Shown here in pieces: positions 22,732 to 35,498 of a DNA stretch of 64,000 bases. Below the pieces are notes generated by a model, which saw only the letters and a program-made list of their open reading frames with translations, did no database searches and was not told where the DNA came from. How positions within the stretch are numbered: position 1 is the first letter of the stretch; every line of letters begins with the position of its first letter. Made by a program: the position numbers and the translations under genes. The DNA comes from Lentinula raphanica (Eukaryota > Basidiomycota > Agaricomycetes > Agaricales > Omphalotaceae). Location of the stretch: the NCBI GenBank assembly GCA_027919835.1, contig JANVFP010000019.1:496001-560000 (forward strand), in the 5' to 3' direction.

Positions 22732-24613
22732 ATGCCCTCACCATTTCTTGCCCAACGACCTATGTCGTCCTCACTGTCAAAGGCGACGCCGAAGAACAAA
22801 TATCAACGGCCAAAAGGGTTATGGAAAGCCCGTGTGACCGATTCGGCGCCACGTTTCTTGCACGGCACTGCTGGCACCAGCGAAGCCACCTTTCACGACT
22901 CTGATTCCGACAACGAACTCGGAGAGCTTGACGAATTGGAAATTCGTTCTTCCACTTCAAGCACTAAAAGACGTCGACTATCGTCCTCAGCAAGCAGTAA
23001 CAGCGATTCTGCTGCTGAATTGTATTATTGGGATTATTCTCGGCAGTGCACACCTCCACCAAAACGCGAAAGCAGCTGGACACGACGAACACGGATAATG
23101 GACACTTCTTCATTGGCACTCAAAGGAACACAGACTACTTCAAAAGCTACTTGTGATTACGAGGATTGGGAAGATTTGAAAGACCTTTTCAGTAAAGCTG
23201 TTGAACAATACGAAGGTTTGCCAATCATTGTTGAAATGCTGGAATCATCTCAACATATCTTTCTCTTTCAGGCAACGATGCTTCCGATGCTCTTCCCCTC
23301 ATCCGTGGTGTCATACATGAATGCCATCGATTCCTCTTATTCTACCAAGATCCCTCCATCCTATTCTCTATACCCCACAACATCCCTGGTCACTCATCAG
23401 ACATGCTCACCCCACCAGACGAACGTCCGTCTCGTGATTGGACTGTCGTCAATTCATCTGAGCCAATAGACAAGACTTTTCCCCACTGGTCAGTCCCTCC
23501 CTTATCTCTTGCCCATCTGTCGTTCTCAATCACCACAGTAAATGCGTGGAACCACCTACAGCCTTCCATGCTATCTTTGGCACTGCACTGTTCCTGTTTG
23601 GAAATCTCGTGGCTCAGGACCCTTCAGTCGTGCTTGAGGGCGAACCCGATTCGCCTTCTCAGTACTGGCTGGCTGCGCTAGATGTGTTCGAGACTGGTGA
23701 AAATCTGCCCACTCGGACAAGTGGTCGAAGTGCGAATCTCCCGGAAGATTGGCGGATGGCTATCGTCTGGGGTCGCACGTTGGTCTGTCTTGCCGACGAT
23801 ACTATAGCTAGATCACGGAAAGCGGCTATCGATATATCTTCCACACAGTCCTTCGCCCCAAAACCCCCAGTCGGACCGTTTTTCGCTGACGAGCCCAACT
23901 GGCCTCCCCAGTCTCCGTTTTCCATCATCGTCCAACGCAGGCCACCTGTTACCCGTCGAATGTCCCTCATCACCTCTACCCCGAACGACATCCTCAAGCT
24001 AGCTATGGACCAATTTTCCCGGGGTATCTTTCACATGCCCCATCCTTCACATGCTGTCCCTCCCTCGGGAAAAATTCCGTTAACAGGTGCCGCACCTGCT
24101 CTTGATTCATTTTCCCGTGCGAAGGAATTGTTCACTATTGGGTCCGAGGTGTTACTCGTCGCAGAGAAGCTTGATAATCCTTCTGAGCGGAAATACTGGG
24201 CATCTTGGTCTGATTCTGTGTTCAACCAGATGAAGATGGAGGCTGATGTCGACGCTTGGAGAGGCCCTATTAACCGAGCTCGAGGTCAATGTTGTCTGAT
24301 TGTCGGTACCGCTCAGGCAGAGGAATTTGAAGAGGCTTTGGAAAGCGGTGACGAGAGTTTCCTTCGATCCGAGGATGCAGACGAAGCTAGAGAAGCTCTT
24401 ACGGAGGCCATCTCTTTTCTAGAGAAAGCTAAAACGGTCACCTCCACGGATATAGACCAGCAGGACGACGAGTTGCAGCATTTTCTCGAGGAAGCTATCC
24501 TCACACTTGCCAACCTTACACTCGATGAACAAAAGCGCGAGGATTTGTATGCTCGTGCTCAAAAGGAAAGTGGCGGCGCGATACATCTCAATGACCAGAT
24601 GGACGAATCGTGA
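22732..24613 (+). CDS. Nro1/Ett1-like protein (enhancer of translation termination)
   Basis: Three exons, 22732-23215, 23272-23488 and 23539-24613, give 591 residues. A basic, Ser-rich N-terminus with KRRR is followed by DYEDWEDLKDLFSKAVEQY, DALPLIRGVIHECHRFLLFY and HAIFGTALFLFGNLVAQDP. This is the helical, TPR-like pattern of the Nro1/Ett1 family. In yeast Ett1 affects stop-codon recognition with Tpa1; in fission yeast Nro1 controls the prolyl hydroxylase Ofd1 and so oxygen-dependent sterol regulation. The C-terminal half is rich in helices and acidic residues. The pairing with a target hydroxylase is known for the family and not visible here. Confidence 0.82.
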
Positions 24614-27600
24614 TGCCCTCACTGTTTGCATATATTGGTTATCCCTATCTATCAGGTATCTTTCTGGGTTCTTCTTGATTTTGGTTATACTCACGGAGTT
24701 TTGACTCGAGCTCGCTGACGCTCTATGACAATATGCTATCTACTTCACCACATCTCTACCCTTCTCTACCTGTATCAACGTACTTTGCTTTTCTGTATAC
24801 ATATATCCAACCTGTACAGTTATATACACCCGCGCTATCCTAGATACCAGAATTCAGTATATCGTCCCCGTATGGTCCAGACCAAATTTCTTGGCCTTTC
24901 GTGTGGTTTCACTCGGGTCTTTCTATCATACACTTCACGATTATCCAGAAGGTGAACAGCCATTGACTGTTGTATGTTGCACGGAGTGAGCCAGAGTCCG
25001 GGAAACCTTGTGGAAGCTCAACGTTTCAGCGGAGGGCGGGGGCTTGACCGGGACTTGACTAAACAACAAGAATTGTTACGGAGAGCACCAAACATAGCCT
25101 ATATGGTTCTCGGTACCATTCTGGATCACACGCAGTACATACCGTCTTTATTGTCGGATCCAGAGCGTCTCTCCCCCTTGAGTTTTGAAGATTCGAGCCT
25201 TGAAGCTTGAAGCCTGACAGCCCACCCAAATCATTACACCACCGCCGGCTCGCCACACATCACATACTAATAGGCCCCTCCCGATTATCATTGTTCAACG
25301 TTGTTCGTTCCTACTAAATAACGACAGCTGAGCTTCCGGAAATAAAGAGATCCCGTGGATGGGATGTTGTCATCGATAAGTAGCGTTCGAAACGTTGACT
25401 GTTGGCTCGGTGCTTGTAAATTTGTGATACCTGAATACCTGCGGTACCTGGACAGGCTATGAATATACCAATTTTATGATGATAGATAGAAGAAGAAGAA
25501 GGTGGTGGTTCTTAAAAGGTAAGTATTGCTGATACCATTTAGGTCTCTCACCGAAAGAGACTAGAATAAGCCTCCGCATTCAAGAGAACAGCTTGGCTAT
25601 AGGTTTCTAGAATCTGGAGCTGTTCAAGCGATGAACTCGACCTCGTCAAGCACATTCAACCGTTTCCAAAAGACGCCGCTTCAGGTGACGCACCACCGCG
25701 AGGATGCATGTGCCGATGAAGTTGATGAAATTTGATATCGATTGAGAGGACACGTAGCACGGTTAGCACGTAGTATGACCTAGAATTACGATGACCAGGT
25801 CAGCTGTGTCAACATATGTAACGCTTAAGATAGAACCAGAACAGCAGATGACGAACGGTGACTGTTCACGAACGGAAAAGTACAAATTAGACATAGAGTT
25901 TCCATGCAGACGGAGAGCCGATGAGTTCGTGACTTCGTCGGATTGTATTCCGTTTTCCATGCATGTCGAGAACATTTGGCTGTTTGGGACGTCGAAGGTT
26001 TTTGAAGACCAACCCTTTTCGTCATCGATTGGATAAGATGTCCTGTGAGAGGTCGGTGTTGGGACTTCGATATGAAATCAATGACAGTGATAATATATAG
26101 ATAACACACGCACCCGAGAACGGGGGTGATCATAGCAGAAGGTCGCGAAACATGAAGCGTTGCAGGGTCTGGGAAGTCTTGCGGTATTTTATAGTGGTTC
26201 TGCGGTGACGTTTATCGTCAGAAATCGTGAGAGAAAATAGAGTCGTACGTTTGGGGTGGATGAAATCATAGATTGCATACTAAGGCATGACGGTCTAAGT
26301 AGTCGCACTATAGGTTTTATAGCGGTCACGAAATACCCTAGGACCAGTAACCTCCCTATCCGCATAGGTAGCGACAAACTACTTGTGTGCTGAAGCCTGG
26401 TGCGGTTGTGTTATTGCTGTGATATGAGACTGTCAGGAGCCCTGTTGATTCTTGAAGTAACTTGATTATCGCGATGGAACTGGATAGAGGAGGATGAGAT
26501 GCTCACAGCCACCGTCACAGTATCCCAGTGAGCAAACACACACGTACACATGATCATTGTCTCTCGAGATGTATTACCATCACAATGTCGTGTCCTCTTG
26601 CCAGACTATCCGGCAACCTTGATCCTAACTTACATCCACCACTAGCCTTTGCGATCAGGACACGTAAGAGGTCGAGCGTTTACTACTAGCACTGTTTGCC
26701 TCACGAACGCGTGACAAAAAATCAGCAGTCTTGGACCGTGGTGCTGCAAGCCTTTTGACTCCTTTGAGAGCTTTTCAGACGATGAAAAGTAAAACAGCGC
26801 AGAAGGGGTGGAAAGGGGTGGAAGGGGAGGGTCTGAAGGGGTGCGTTGATTTACCTTGATCTACAATGTACATCAGTGTACATCTCGACAGTCCTGATTT
26901 AAGAAGTTTTCCTTCGGATCCGTACTGATTGATCTGGAACGAGAGCTTAGAAGAGCTTCTGCACTGTTTCGAGCCCCTTAGATGATTGACCGATGTTACA
27001 TGATTGAACTTCGTGGGACCGCCATTGGCCAAACCTGAGTTCAACCTCGAATGCATTGAAGTCGCATCTGAAGTTCAGCTACACTCCAATCTGTGAAGAC
27101 TTGAAGGTCGTCTCGTTAGGGCTCACAGGGGCTCAAGGGGGCTCACATATGCACCAAGCGGCATATATGCATGTCGTTCGACGTTCATCACCTTTCATCG
27201 TCATGATACATATGACAATCTGCTACAATCTCACCATGATATACACTATTGATGTGTTTATCCTTGATTAAACAGATTATTAAGTTTTATACCCATCTAT
27301 CATTCGTGCATCAGTATAGGTGATTGAGCGTAGTGTAGACTAGCGTGCATCAAAATCTAAAAATCGAATGGGATCACTTGCCTGGAGAAAAGCAAGCTCC
27401 ATTTGCATTCTCGGTACGCCGTGCAATGCCCATGGTCCATGATAACGTTCAATGCACCCTTCTGATATCACAAGACGAAGACATGGATGTCAGCTGCGTG
27501 TTAGAATTGAGTTGATGGATATATCTACCAGTGATCAATGCTCATTCGTCTCCGAGCCTGTCGCAGAATACTAGTCTGAGAGTTTGAGTAAAGTCTCGAC

Positions 27601-28174
27601 TTCAATCAAACTGAAGGTAGTTTTGAAGAATCGGCATCGGAGGTCGTGGTGGCTTATCATGTTCGACATGTAATCGCTCTCGCTCGGGTGGCTAATCGTA
27701 GAGCCAGAAGTCGGCCTTTTGAGGGACGTCCAGATCGTTTCAGCCAGAGCATTTGAACAGGAGGTTGAGAGATGTCCATGCGTTGGAATTACCGTGCAAC
27801 CGCTACAGAGGGTAGCATCCGCAGAATGGCGAGAACGAGCAGGTCGTCGTCGTGGTTGACGGTCAACGTTGAGAAGAGAGTCGGGATCCTCGGAAGGGTA
27901 GGAAGATTATCGGAATTACGTACATGACGACGGAAAAGCGGGTGATCTGTCAATCTGAGATAGGGCCTTGAATTGCCACGTGGTAATTAACATTGGCATC
28001 GAATAGGGTCGGCTCGATCTCGTTGATCGCACACTCACGCATTCGAAATTCAGTTACGCTTCCACAACAATCCTCTTTTTTTTTCTCCCGTCTACACATA
28101 CAGGAGCCTTGAACATTCGACAACCTTTGATTCGCCAGTAAAGTCCTCAAAGGACTTGGTCTTTGTCGGAAACC
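24614..28174. other. Long intergenic region, no gene recognised
   Basis: The 3.5 kb between Nro1/Ett1 and Rxt3 hold only short open frames without domains. A G-run cluster at 26804-26839 (four or more runs of three to four G) could form a quadruplex. GGGCTCA is repeated three times at about 27119-27146. An inverted repeat, AAGTCCT-CAA-AGGACTT, lies at 28141-28157, 17 bp before the Rxt3 start codon. No tRNA or transposon ends are seen. Confidence 0.5.
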
Positions 28175-31100
28175 ATGAATGTCGCTGCGTTACTACAAGA
28201 TTCACCTTCAGATGAAAGACGGAGGAATTCGACCAGTGGCAATAACCAACAGCAATCACATCCTAATTCCAATCCCTCTTCACGAACCTCAGCCTCAGCT
28301 TCGCACAATGGAAACAGCGCTGGATTCACAAGTAGCTGGCGGAGACCAATTGAGGATGGGCCAAGTGGAAATGGGACGAATCCATCAGGCCTGACAAAGA
28401 TCCAGAACAACTCCCAGCCGAACCAAGGAGGAGCACATGCTCATGGATTGGCAACGGCAACGAGGCAGTCACCTATTGTATCCTCTTCGTCTTCATCATC
28501 ATCAACCTCCCCGGTCATCTCAAGGCTCAATGTCCTTCATCGCCCACTCTCCCAACCTAGCACACTACCGCACCAATCTTCACCTTCGCTCCCGCCCTCT
28601 GCCGCTCTCCCCACAGTCGGCCCTCGGAGCGGTGTATGGGGCCCGGCCCCGGCACGCCCGGCCTCTGGTTCTCTCGGCCCGGACCCACGTGGCGAACAGA
28701 CTCGAATGTCTGATTCTACTCTTCCTCTTCCTCGTCGCGACTCAAACCGAGAAATGGACAGGGAAAGAGATAGAGAAAAAGACCAGCCAAGAATTTTGAA
28801 TATCATGGACTGGCAAGGAGATAGGGACAGGCCAAAAACTAGCGAAGAACGCGAGAGATTACCTAGAAGACCTTTACTTGGAGGTGAGTTCAAACTTTTT
28901 TCCTCATTCGAATTTCATCTCATGCTTGACTCTTCTCTGTGTAGGACCTGAGGATCTCTCAGCAACTACCCTTCCACCGTTGAAAAGTCACTCTCAGTCT
29001 CCCATACTGCGTGCCACGAGTAGCAGACGCTCAAGCAGCTCAGGTGGACCCATAGTTGACGAATCACAGGAAAATGATGTTGACTATATCAGGCCACCTG
29101 CTCGGCGTCACCGTAGCAGCAGGTCTGGATCTGCTCCAACCGATACAGGAAAAACTCATCCTCCTTCCGGACCGCCACCTCCGTCTTTTCATGCTAATTT
29201 TCAACCTCCCTCTCATCCTCATCATTTTGTACCTCCAGGAGCACCTGTTCCCGCACCCATTCCTGCACCTCCACCAGGAACACTCTCACTCGTCCCTCCT
29301 CAGCACCAACAATCGCATCAGCAGCACCAGCTCGCTCAGGCTCAGGCTCAACAGCAACAAATTCACGTCAACGCACAGGGGCCTGTACCAGTACATACGG
29401 GACCTACACCATCCACATCAGGTTCAGGTGTTCTGGAACCTAGAGGAGGTGTGATTCTCAACCTCAATGGACCAAACCCAAACGGACCTCCCCAAAAGCA
29501 GTTTCAGAATCAGTTTCATACTCAGTTTTTACCTGGGCTACAGCTAGCACCGTCTGCGCCATCGCCGTTGCCTCCCAGAGAACGGGAGCGTGGTCACGAT
29601 AGGGACAGAGATAGAGAAAGGGACAGTAACAGAGAAAAAGACTGGGACCGAGATGAGCGGGATATGCGTGAACGAGAGCAAGAGAGAGACATGTACCCTC
29701 ACCATCGTGCTTCGTCTCAAGTCCAGTCTCAGCCCCATCTCTTGCACAGCACACACAGTTCTAGACGAGGATCCCCGATCCCTCCGCCAAATCTAGGTAT
29801 GAACATGGGCGTCTTGGTCCCTGGGGAACGTGACCGTGAGCGCGAGAGGGACAGAGAACGGGAAAGACAGCGGCCACAACCCATACCTTCATCTATCCCT
29901 TTGAATTCATCTTCAGAGAGGGACAGGGAACGGGAACGGGAACGAGAAAGGCAGAGACCACAACCGATACCTCCTTCTGTTCCTATGAACTCGTCGTCTT
30001 CGAGACGTTACGCGACCTCGAGTGCTCCGCCTACGTCTGCCGCGCCGTCTGGGCCAGGGAGTTTTGCGAGGGAGAAAGAGATGCGGGAGAGAGAGTATAG
30101 GGAAAGAGAGAGGGAGAGAGAACGGGAGTTGCGTGAGAGGGATATGAGAGAACGGGAACGAGAACGTGAAAGGGACCGTGATCGTGAGCGGGACTATCGC
30201 GAGAGAGAACGTGAGCAGCAGCAGCAACAACAACAGCAAAGAGAGAGGGAAAGAGAAAGAGAGAGAGAAAGGGAAAGAGAAAGAGAGAACGGTTATCGTA
30301 TCATCGGTGCAGGAATGGGTCCTGGCCCCGGCCCTGGTCATTCCTCTGGTTCCGAACCACCCTTCTCATCACACCCTCATCCTCATAATGACCCTCGCGA
30401 TCGGGAGCGGGAGATGTTCCACCATCGCGAGCAGGAACGTATGGCGCGGGAGAGAGAACGAGAGAGGATGGAGAGGATGGATAGGGAACGTGAACGAGAA
30501 AGAGAGAGAGAAAGAGAGCGAGAACGGGAGATATATAATCGAGAGAGAGAAAGGGAACGGGAACGAGATAGGGAACGAGATAGGGAAAGAGATAGGGAAA
30601 GAGAACGTGAACGAGAGCGTGAACGAGAAAGGGAACGAATGAACATGTCTCTAGCCATGAGCGAAAGGGATAGAGAGAGAGAGAGGGAGAGAGATATGAT
30701 ACGTGAACGAGAAAGGGAACGTACAAGGCTTGCTGTCATCGGAGACATGTCGTCCTCTGCTCCACCTCCTCCTCCTCCTCTAAATCCTCATCCAAATCCC
30801 GGAATGCCCCTGATGATGGACGTCGATGCACCGATGTATGCGAATGAGCATTACATGCCTCCGAGGATGGTAGATCCTCATGTGCATGGATATCCCACCC
30901 ATCCCAATCATGATCCCCGTGCTATGGGTCATTTAGGTCCCATGGCCCCGCTGGGTCCTAATGGTCCAATGGGCATGCCGCTCAACGTGAACGTGAACAT
31001 GAACTCGGGAATGAATCAAGGAGGGATGATGGTGGGTATGGGTATCGGGATGGGCCCCACAATGGTTATGGACCACCCGGGCAACATGGGTATGCCCCAT

Positions 31101-33536
31101 ATTCCGGATGAGATCGCAGAACCACCCGAGCGAGAGGTGAGGAGTCGAGTCAAGATCAACTTGGGGACGTACGTTTGGCCGAAAACACCGTTTCCGTACT
31201 TCTTCGAAGAATCGAAGTGGCAGTTGTTTCCTGATAACAAGGAGAATGAAGCAGCAGACCCGAAGCCTGGTGGTGGTCCGGATAATATGGCCGTAGACGG
31301 AGAGCAGGTAGTCAAGATCAAGGACGGGGACAAGCGCGAACCAATGGTCGTTGACCTAGGAGGAGGCGGAGGAGACATCTCATCTACAACTGTGAATCTC
31401 AATACTTCTTTGACTGGTGCTCCCAATCTCACGAACGACAAGGACCTGCTCGACAGCGAAACTCTTGTGACTATCGTTATCCCGAATGGCTTCATTCCCC
31501 TCGAGAAACCCAGACCCGGTTCGCGAAACAAGTACAGAATCTGGGGAGGCGGTGTTCCTGCTCGCCTTGGAAGCAACGACCATGAAAACATATCTTACGG
31601 CCGAGATCGCGAGAGGGAGAGACAGTACGAGCAAATCCGCGGCCGTTATCAAGAACAGGATTTCACTTTCGTGAACTCGAGTGGGAAACTCGATGATCCT
31701 CTTACCCGAAAACGATCTCTGCGCCGTCGTAGGATATACACCGATGATTCTGATATCTTTCTCTGTGCGATACACTCTGGGTGGATATCGTGGTCTGGAG
31801 CAAGGAAGGCTCGAGAGGAAGGAAAGGATCTGAGAGTTTGTTTGAGGATCATTCGATGTCTTAGCGTTCGCGAGGATGTCGTTAACTCGGTGGATGTCGG
31901 AAATACACCTTTACAGCAGACCAATGACAATGCTCCGCCTGGACTAGGCCGCAGACTTGTTCCTTGGCCAAATCAGGTCAATGGTCAAATTGGAGGTATG
32001 AAGTCCGCTCCGGCTATGAATGGCTCAAACACGAGTTCTTCATCAGGAGCCGACTCCAGCTCGGGCTCTACCACTGATTCCGGGAGAGCTAGACGAGGCC
32101 GGGAGGAGGTCGTCGCCCGGTTCATGGGCGGTACAGGCGAGAAATACTTTGGTGGTGATATCAAGCGCCGTAAGGTGACGGAAGCTGTCAAAGAAAGTGA
32201 GTTGGAGAAGCGAAAGGATCAGGAGAAGGGACGTGTAGAGGAGAGAGAAGAAGGGGAGTTGAAGGAGGACGGTGAGGTGGATCAGGATCCTCGTTTGGAG
32301 AAGGATCGTATGAGAAGCGCACCGGTCCATGTGCAGGAAGAGGAGGAAGTTGTTCCTGAAGATGGTGGCCCAGAGGACGATGGCCGCAGTCTGTTGAGTG
32401 CTGGCTGGGGAATCGGGCACGACGGAAGTGGGATTGAGGTTATTGATGCTGAATTTGTATCGGTAAGTTTCCTTTCTCAATCGCATACTATGCCCACTCA
32501 TGCTTCTTTTGCAATGCAGCGCAATCGCTCGTTCAAATCTGGCCGTCGAAATCGATCTCAACGACTTTTTGAGTACGCCGAACGACGGGCGAAGATATTT
32601 GCTAGTGCTCAGGCTAAGAACAATAAATCAGAACCGGTTGTAACTACCAGCCTTGCAGGCCGCAAAAGACCTAGAAGCATGCCGGAAGCTAGTTTTCCTG
32701 TTCATGCGCCGCGATGGGGTTTTGGTCCAGCTTCGAGACGACAGGCTAATGCAGTTGCTCTGGACACGATACACGAAGAAGATGAGATTGCTTCTGGGTT
32801 CGGGAATGAATCGTTGTCGTTTGGCCTAACGAATGACGAGTCGAGCGAGGAACTCCAGATGTCGGAAAGGCGGACGCTGATCTTTGGGAAGGGTGCTGAA
32901 ATTTGGTATGTTTGGACTATCAATATTTTCCTTCGATTCATTGATTCAAAATCTGACACAAGGTACAAATACACTCCCGATTCTCTCGAAGCTGCCTTTG
33001 CTGCTACCAACAACCATGATTCAACTGAACGTCCAACGAAGCGCACAAAACTTGATCTTGATGAAATCAGCACTTCCTCTTCTTCAAAACCTCCTGCGCC
33101 GTTGATCCTCAAATGGGATGATTCAGATCGCTGCTGTATACTCAGATTAGAGCCCGCGGATGCTGAACCCTCTAGTTCGCCACAGTACGCGATGTTCATC
33201 ACTCGACAGACTCGAGTCAAGGAATGCATTGACTATCAAATACCAAAACCTACACCGAAATTCACCTCAGCATCTCCGCTGGACGTTGACATCACTGCCA
33301 ACACCAATCCTGAGCCTCCTCCGACTGTGGGTGCTATCAACGCTTCCTCTGTGGATTCTCCCCGTCAGCTGAACACGGACGAGTGGCTAGTGGGACCTCA
33401 TCATGTTCGTACCAGAGAAGAAGATATCTGGCTACTGGAGCTGGGCTCGGTGCAGTTCATAGATGCTGGAATCACTATTGACCAGACACGGACGTTGCCT
33501 GTAACAAGGTGGAAATTTATTTTGGGATCTCACTAA
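28175..33536 (+). CDS. RXT3: Rxt3-domain protein, Rpd3L histone deacetylase complex
   Basis: Four exons, 28175-28883, 28945-32462, 32520-32905 and 32963-33536, give 1728 residues. The start is the ATG at 28175 (MNVAALLQDSPSDERRRN). The Rxt3 domain lies at about 31140-31870: VKINLGTYVWPKTPFPYFFE, ETLVTIVIPNGFIPLEKPRP, RIWGGGVPARLGSNDHENIS, YEQIRGRYQEQDFTF and DDSDIFLCAIHSGWISWSGA. Rxt3 is a subunit of the large Rpd3 (Rpd3L) corepressor. The N-terminal 850 residues are disordered: Ser/Pro/Gln-rich, then long Arg-Glu/Arg-Asp repeats from about 29575 to 30730, then Met/Gly/Pro-rich. The last two introns are each 57 nt with no stop, so retention would keep the frame. The protein is far longer than yeast Rxt3 because of the low-complexity part. 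Confidence 0.92.
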
Positions 33537-33878
33537 CATCGCATTTTTGGACTTGCCTGTGTATCACAACATATCATCATTGCTGAATCTTTCTTATTGT
33601 ATCACTTATATGTATAAATGTGCTTTCCGTAGATCAACGATAATTGCAGAGACGCGATGCGTTCAGTTTTACGTTCTCTTTGGGGCTAACAGCCAATGAT
33701 ATTCACGGGTAAGCGGAGGTGGAAGGACTGTGCCAAATTTCGAAAGCATTGAGAGTAGACGGATCAAGCAGACCTGGAAGGTGAATTAAAGGATGGAGAC
33801 GATTAGGAGATGATGGGTTCGGAAGTAGACTAACGCACGTGAACCAACTTGGCTCTTCTGAATAGTAATACCACCACC
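33537..33878. other. Intergenic
   Basis: This holds the 3' flank of Rxt3 and a short promoter of the kinase-like gene. The start context of the next gene is an excellent Kozak match (CCACCATGG). Nothing else is seen. Confidence 0.55.
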
Positions 33879-35297
33879 ATGGCATCTCCCTCCGTTTCTA
33901 GTACTTCTTCTTCAGCGGACCCACGCGTTCAAAAGACATTTGATCTGGTAGACTGGGACAACCTCTCTTCCCTAGCATGTACACTTGCTCAACTCCCTCA
34001 AGGCACTGGCTGCCATTGGGAAGAACAGTTCTCGGGAGGCTATAATCTCGTTCGTTTTCTCCATCTTCACGACCTCCAAAAAACAGTCATCGTCGCTCGT
34101 GTTCCCCTTCGTTCTGAAGCTGCTATGACAGAAGATCACGACTTTGCGATTTCGAAACGGATTGAAAGTGAAGTGGTGACAATGAAGTATATCGAAACTC
34201 GAACCACCATCCCTGTTCCACACGTATTTCATCATAACGTTCGTGCAGAGGAGGATGCGTGTTCGCCTTATATCCTCATGTCCAAGGTTGATGGTGTACC
34301 ACTCAGTTCGGTGTGGGATGACATGGACGACTACAGACGTCGCGTAGTCCTCCAGCAAGTTATCGACATTCTGCTCGAGCTGTGGTCACATCGATTTGAT
34401 AAAAAAGGTGCCTTGTTCAATGGAGCCGATGGTAGCTTGTGCGTTCATTCCAGCTCCTTATTCGTGGACCCAGATGATACTGGAACCCGACACCGTCTTT
34501 TGACCACATCCTACACTCATGCTGCCGATTATTGGCTAGCATATGCCAACTCCCAGCTTCGAGACATAGATGAATCAAACTTCGGTTCTGATATCAAGCC
34601 ATACCTCCATTCTCAAGCATGGTTCATGCGTTCTCTCATTCCTGCCTTGTTTGATCCTTCCATTGATGTTCATGGTTGTCCCCTCTCTCCTGGAGACTTC
34701 CATTCACAAAATATCATGATAACCGATATCAACTCATCTCATCCCCGTATAACAGCCATTATTGATTGGGAATTCTCAGGTCCTGATTTTGTATCTTCCT
34801 TTGCGCAGTATCCACTCTTCATCGTTGATCACCCCCATTGGGACAAGGACCATCACCTGCGCGAGCGGAATGTACGAGATCGGGCCATGTTCGATGAGCT
34901 CATCCTCGAAGCGGAACGTAATCATAATCCGGTCGACAACTTGCAACTTTCACGTCTGATCTCTGATAGCTACGGTATCTATCTCTTCCACCAAGCAATG
35001 TACTTCCCAGGCATGTACTCTTCGGTGTATCCTCTTCTTTTCGCCTACGTGTTTGGCGACGATGAAGATTTCTCGACTGATTACTACTGGGCACTGATGG
35101 AGAAGGGGATTTTGAACAAGGACAAGAAGCGGTTTGAGCAAGAGAGGGAAGTGTGGCTTGAGGCACGCCGAATTCTGGGTGAGGAAGCTGTTAACGTGAA
35201 TATGACAAGAAGGCAGTTCAAGGATCTTGTTTCAAAGTCTCGTATAAGACTCGACAATGAAGGAAGTGTTTGTAAATGGCTCGCATCGTCAGAGTAG
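33879..35297 (+). CDS. Aminoglycoside phosphotransferase-fold (APH) kinase-like protein
   Basis: A single exon of 472 residues starts at the ATG at 33879 (MASPSVSSTSSSADPRVQK). Landmarks of the APH/choline-kinase-like fold are present: a glycine loop (EEQFSGGYNLVRFL), a strand ending VIVARVPL, the hinge PYILMSKVDGVPLSSVW, the catalytic loop LSPGDFHSQNIMI (D-x-H-x-x-N) and the metal-binding IIDWEFSGP. Members phosphorylate small molecules or are catalytically uncertain. They are abundant in Agaricomycetes and rarely characterised; the name does not imply antibiotic resistance. Lack of introns is unusual beside its neighbours and may reflect retroduplication. The C-terminal 120 residues are helical and charged. 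Confidence 0.88.
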   Translation: MASPSVSSTSSSADPRVQKTFDLVDWDNLSSLACTLAQLPQGTGCHWEEQFSGGYNLVRFLHLHDLQKTVIVARVPLRSEAAMTEDHDFAISKRIESEVVTMKYIETRTTIPVPHVFHHNVRAEEDACSPYILMSKVDGVPLSSVWDDMDDYRRRVVLQQVIDILLELWSHRFDKKGALFNGADGSLCVHSSSLFVDPDDTGTRHRLLTTSYTHAADYWLAYANSQLRDIDESNFGSDIKPYLHSQAWFMRSLIPALFDPSIDVHGCPLSPGDFHSQNIMITDINSSHPRITAIIDWEFSGPDFVSSFAQYPLFIVDHPHWDKDHHLRERNVRDRAMFDELILEAERNHNPVDNLQLSRLISDSYGIYLFHQAMYFPGMYSSVYPLLFAYVFGDDEDFSTDYYWALMEKGILNKDKKRFEQEREVWLEARRILGEEAVNVNMTRRQFKDLVSKSRIRLDNEGSVCKWLASSE

Positions 35298-35498
35298 AAT
35301 TGAACCTTGAGAAGGTCGTGAAAATTTGAGTGTCGTCCTGTGATTAGAATTGAGCAGACCTTGGCCTTGTGCAAGCCAAGATTTGTTTTGATGCAACCCT
35401 AACCCTAAGTTACGTTCTTGTTCAACCCCCACGCTTTCGAATGGCCTGTTTATAACGCGCTCTACATTATTGTTGATAAAACCTGCTTGCAAGTCGCT

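Noticed and set aside
28163..28174. Start of Rxt3 twelve bases upstream at TTG
   Set aside because: The codon is TTG; the first ATG in frame, at 28175, is the reasonable start for a fungal nuclear gene.
29913..30748. Minus-strand frames rich in Leu-Ser, Arg-Ser and Phe within Rxt3
   Set aside because: They are the complement of GAGAGA/CGTGAA repeats that encode Arg-Glu on the plus strand; repeat composition alone keeps them open.
31016..33229. Other long minus-strand frames opposite Rxt3 (up to 191 codons)
   Set aside because: They lie opposite the conserved Rxt3 domain coding strand and have no recognisable domain.
33849..33878. Earlier start of the APH-like protein at TTG
   Set aside because: The ATG at 33879 lies in a near-perfect Kozak context (CCACCATGG).
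35396..35407. CCCTAACCCTAA, possible interstitial telomere repeat
   Set aside because: Only two units; expected by chance in genomes of this size and flanked by ordinary gene DNA.
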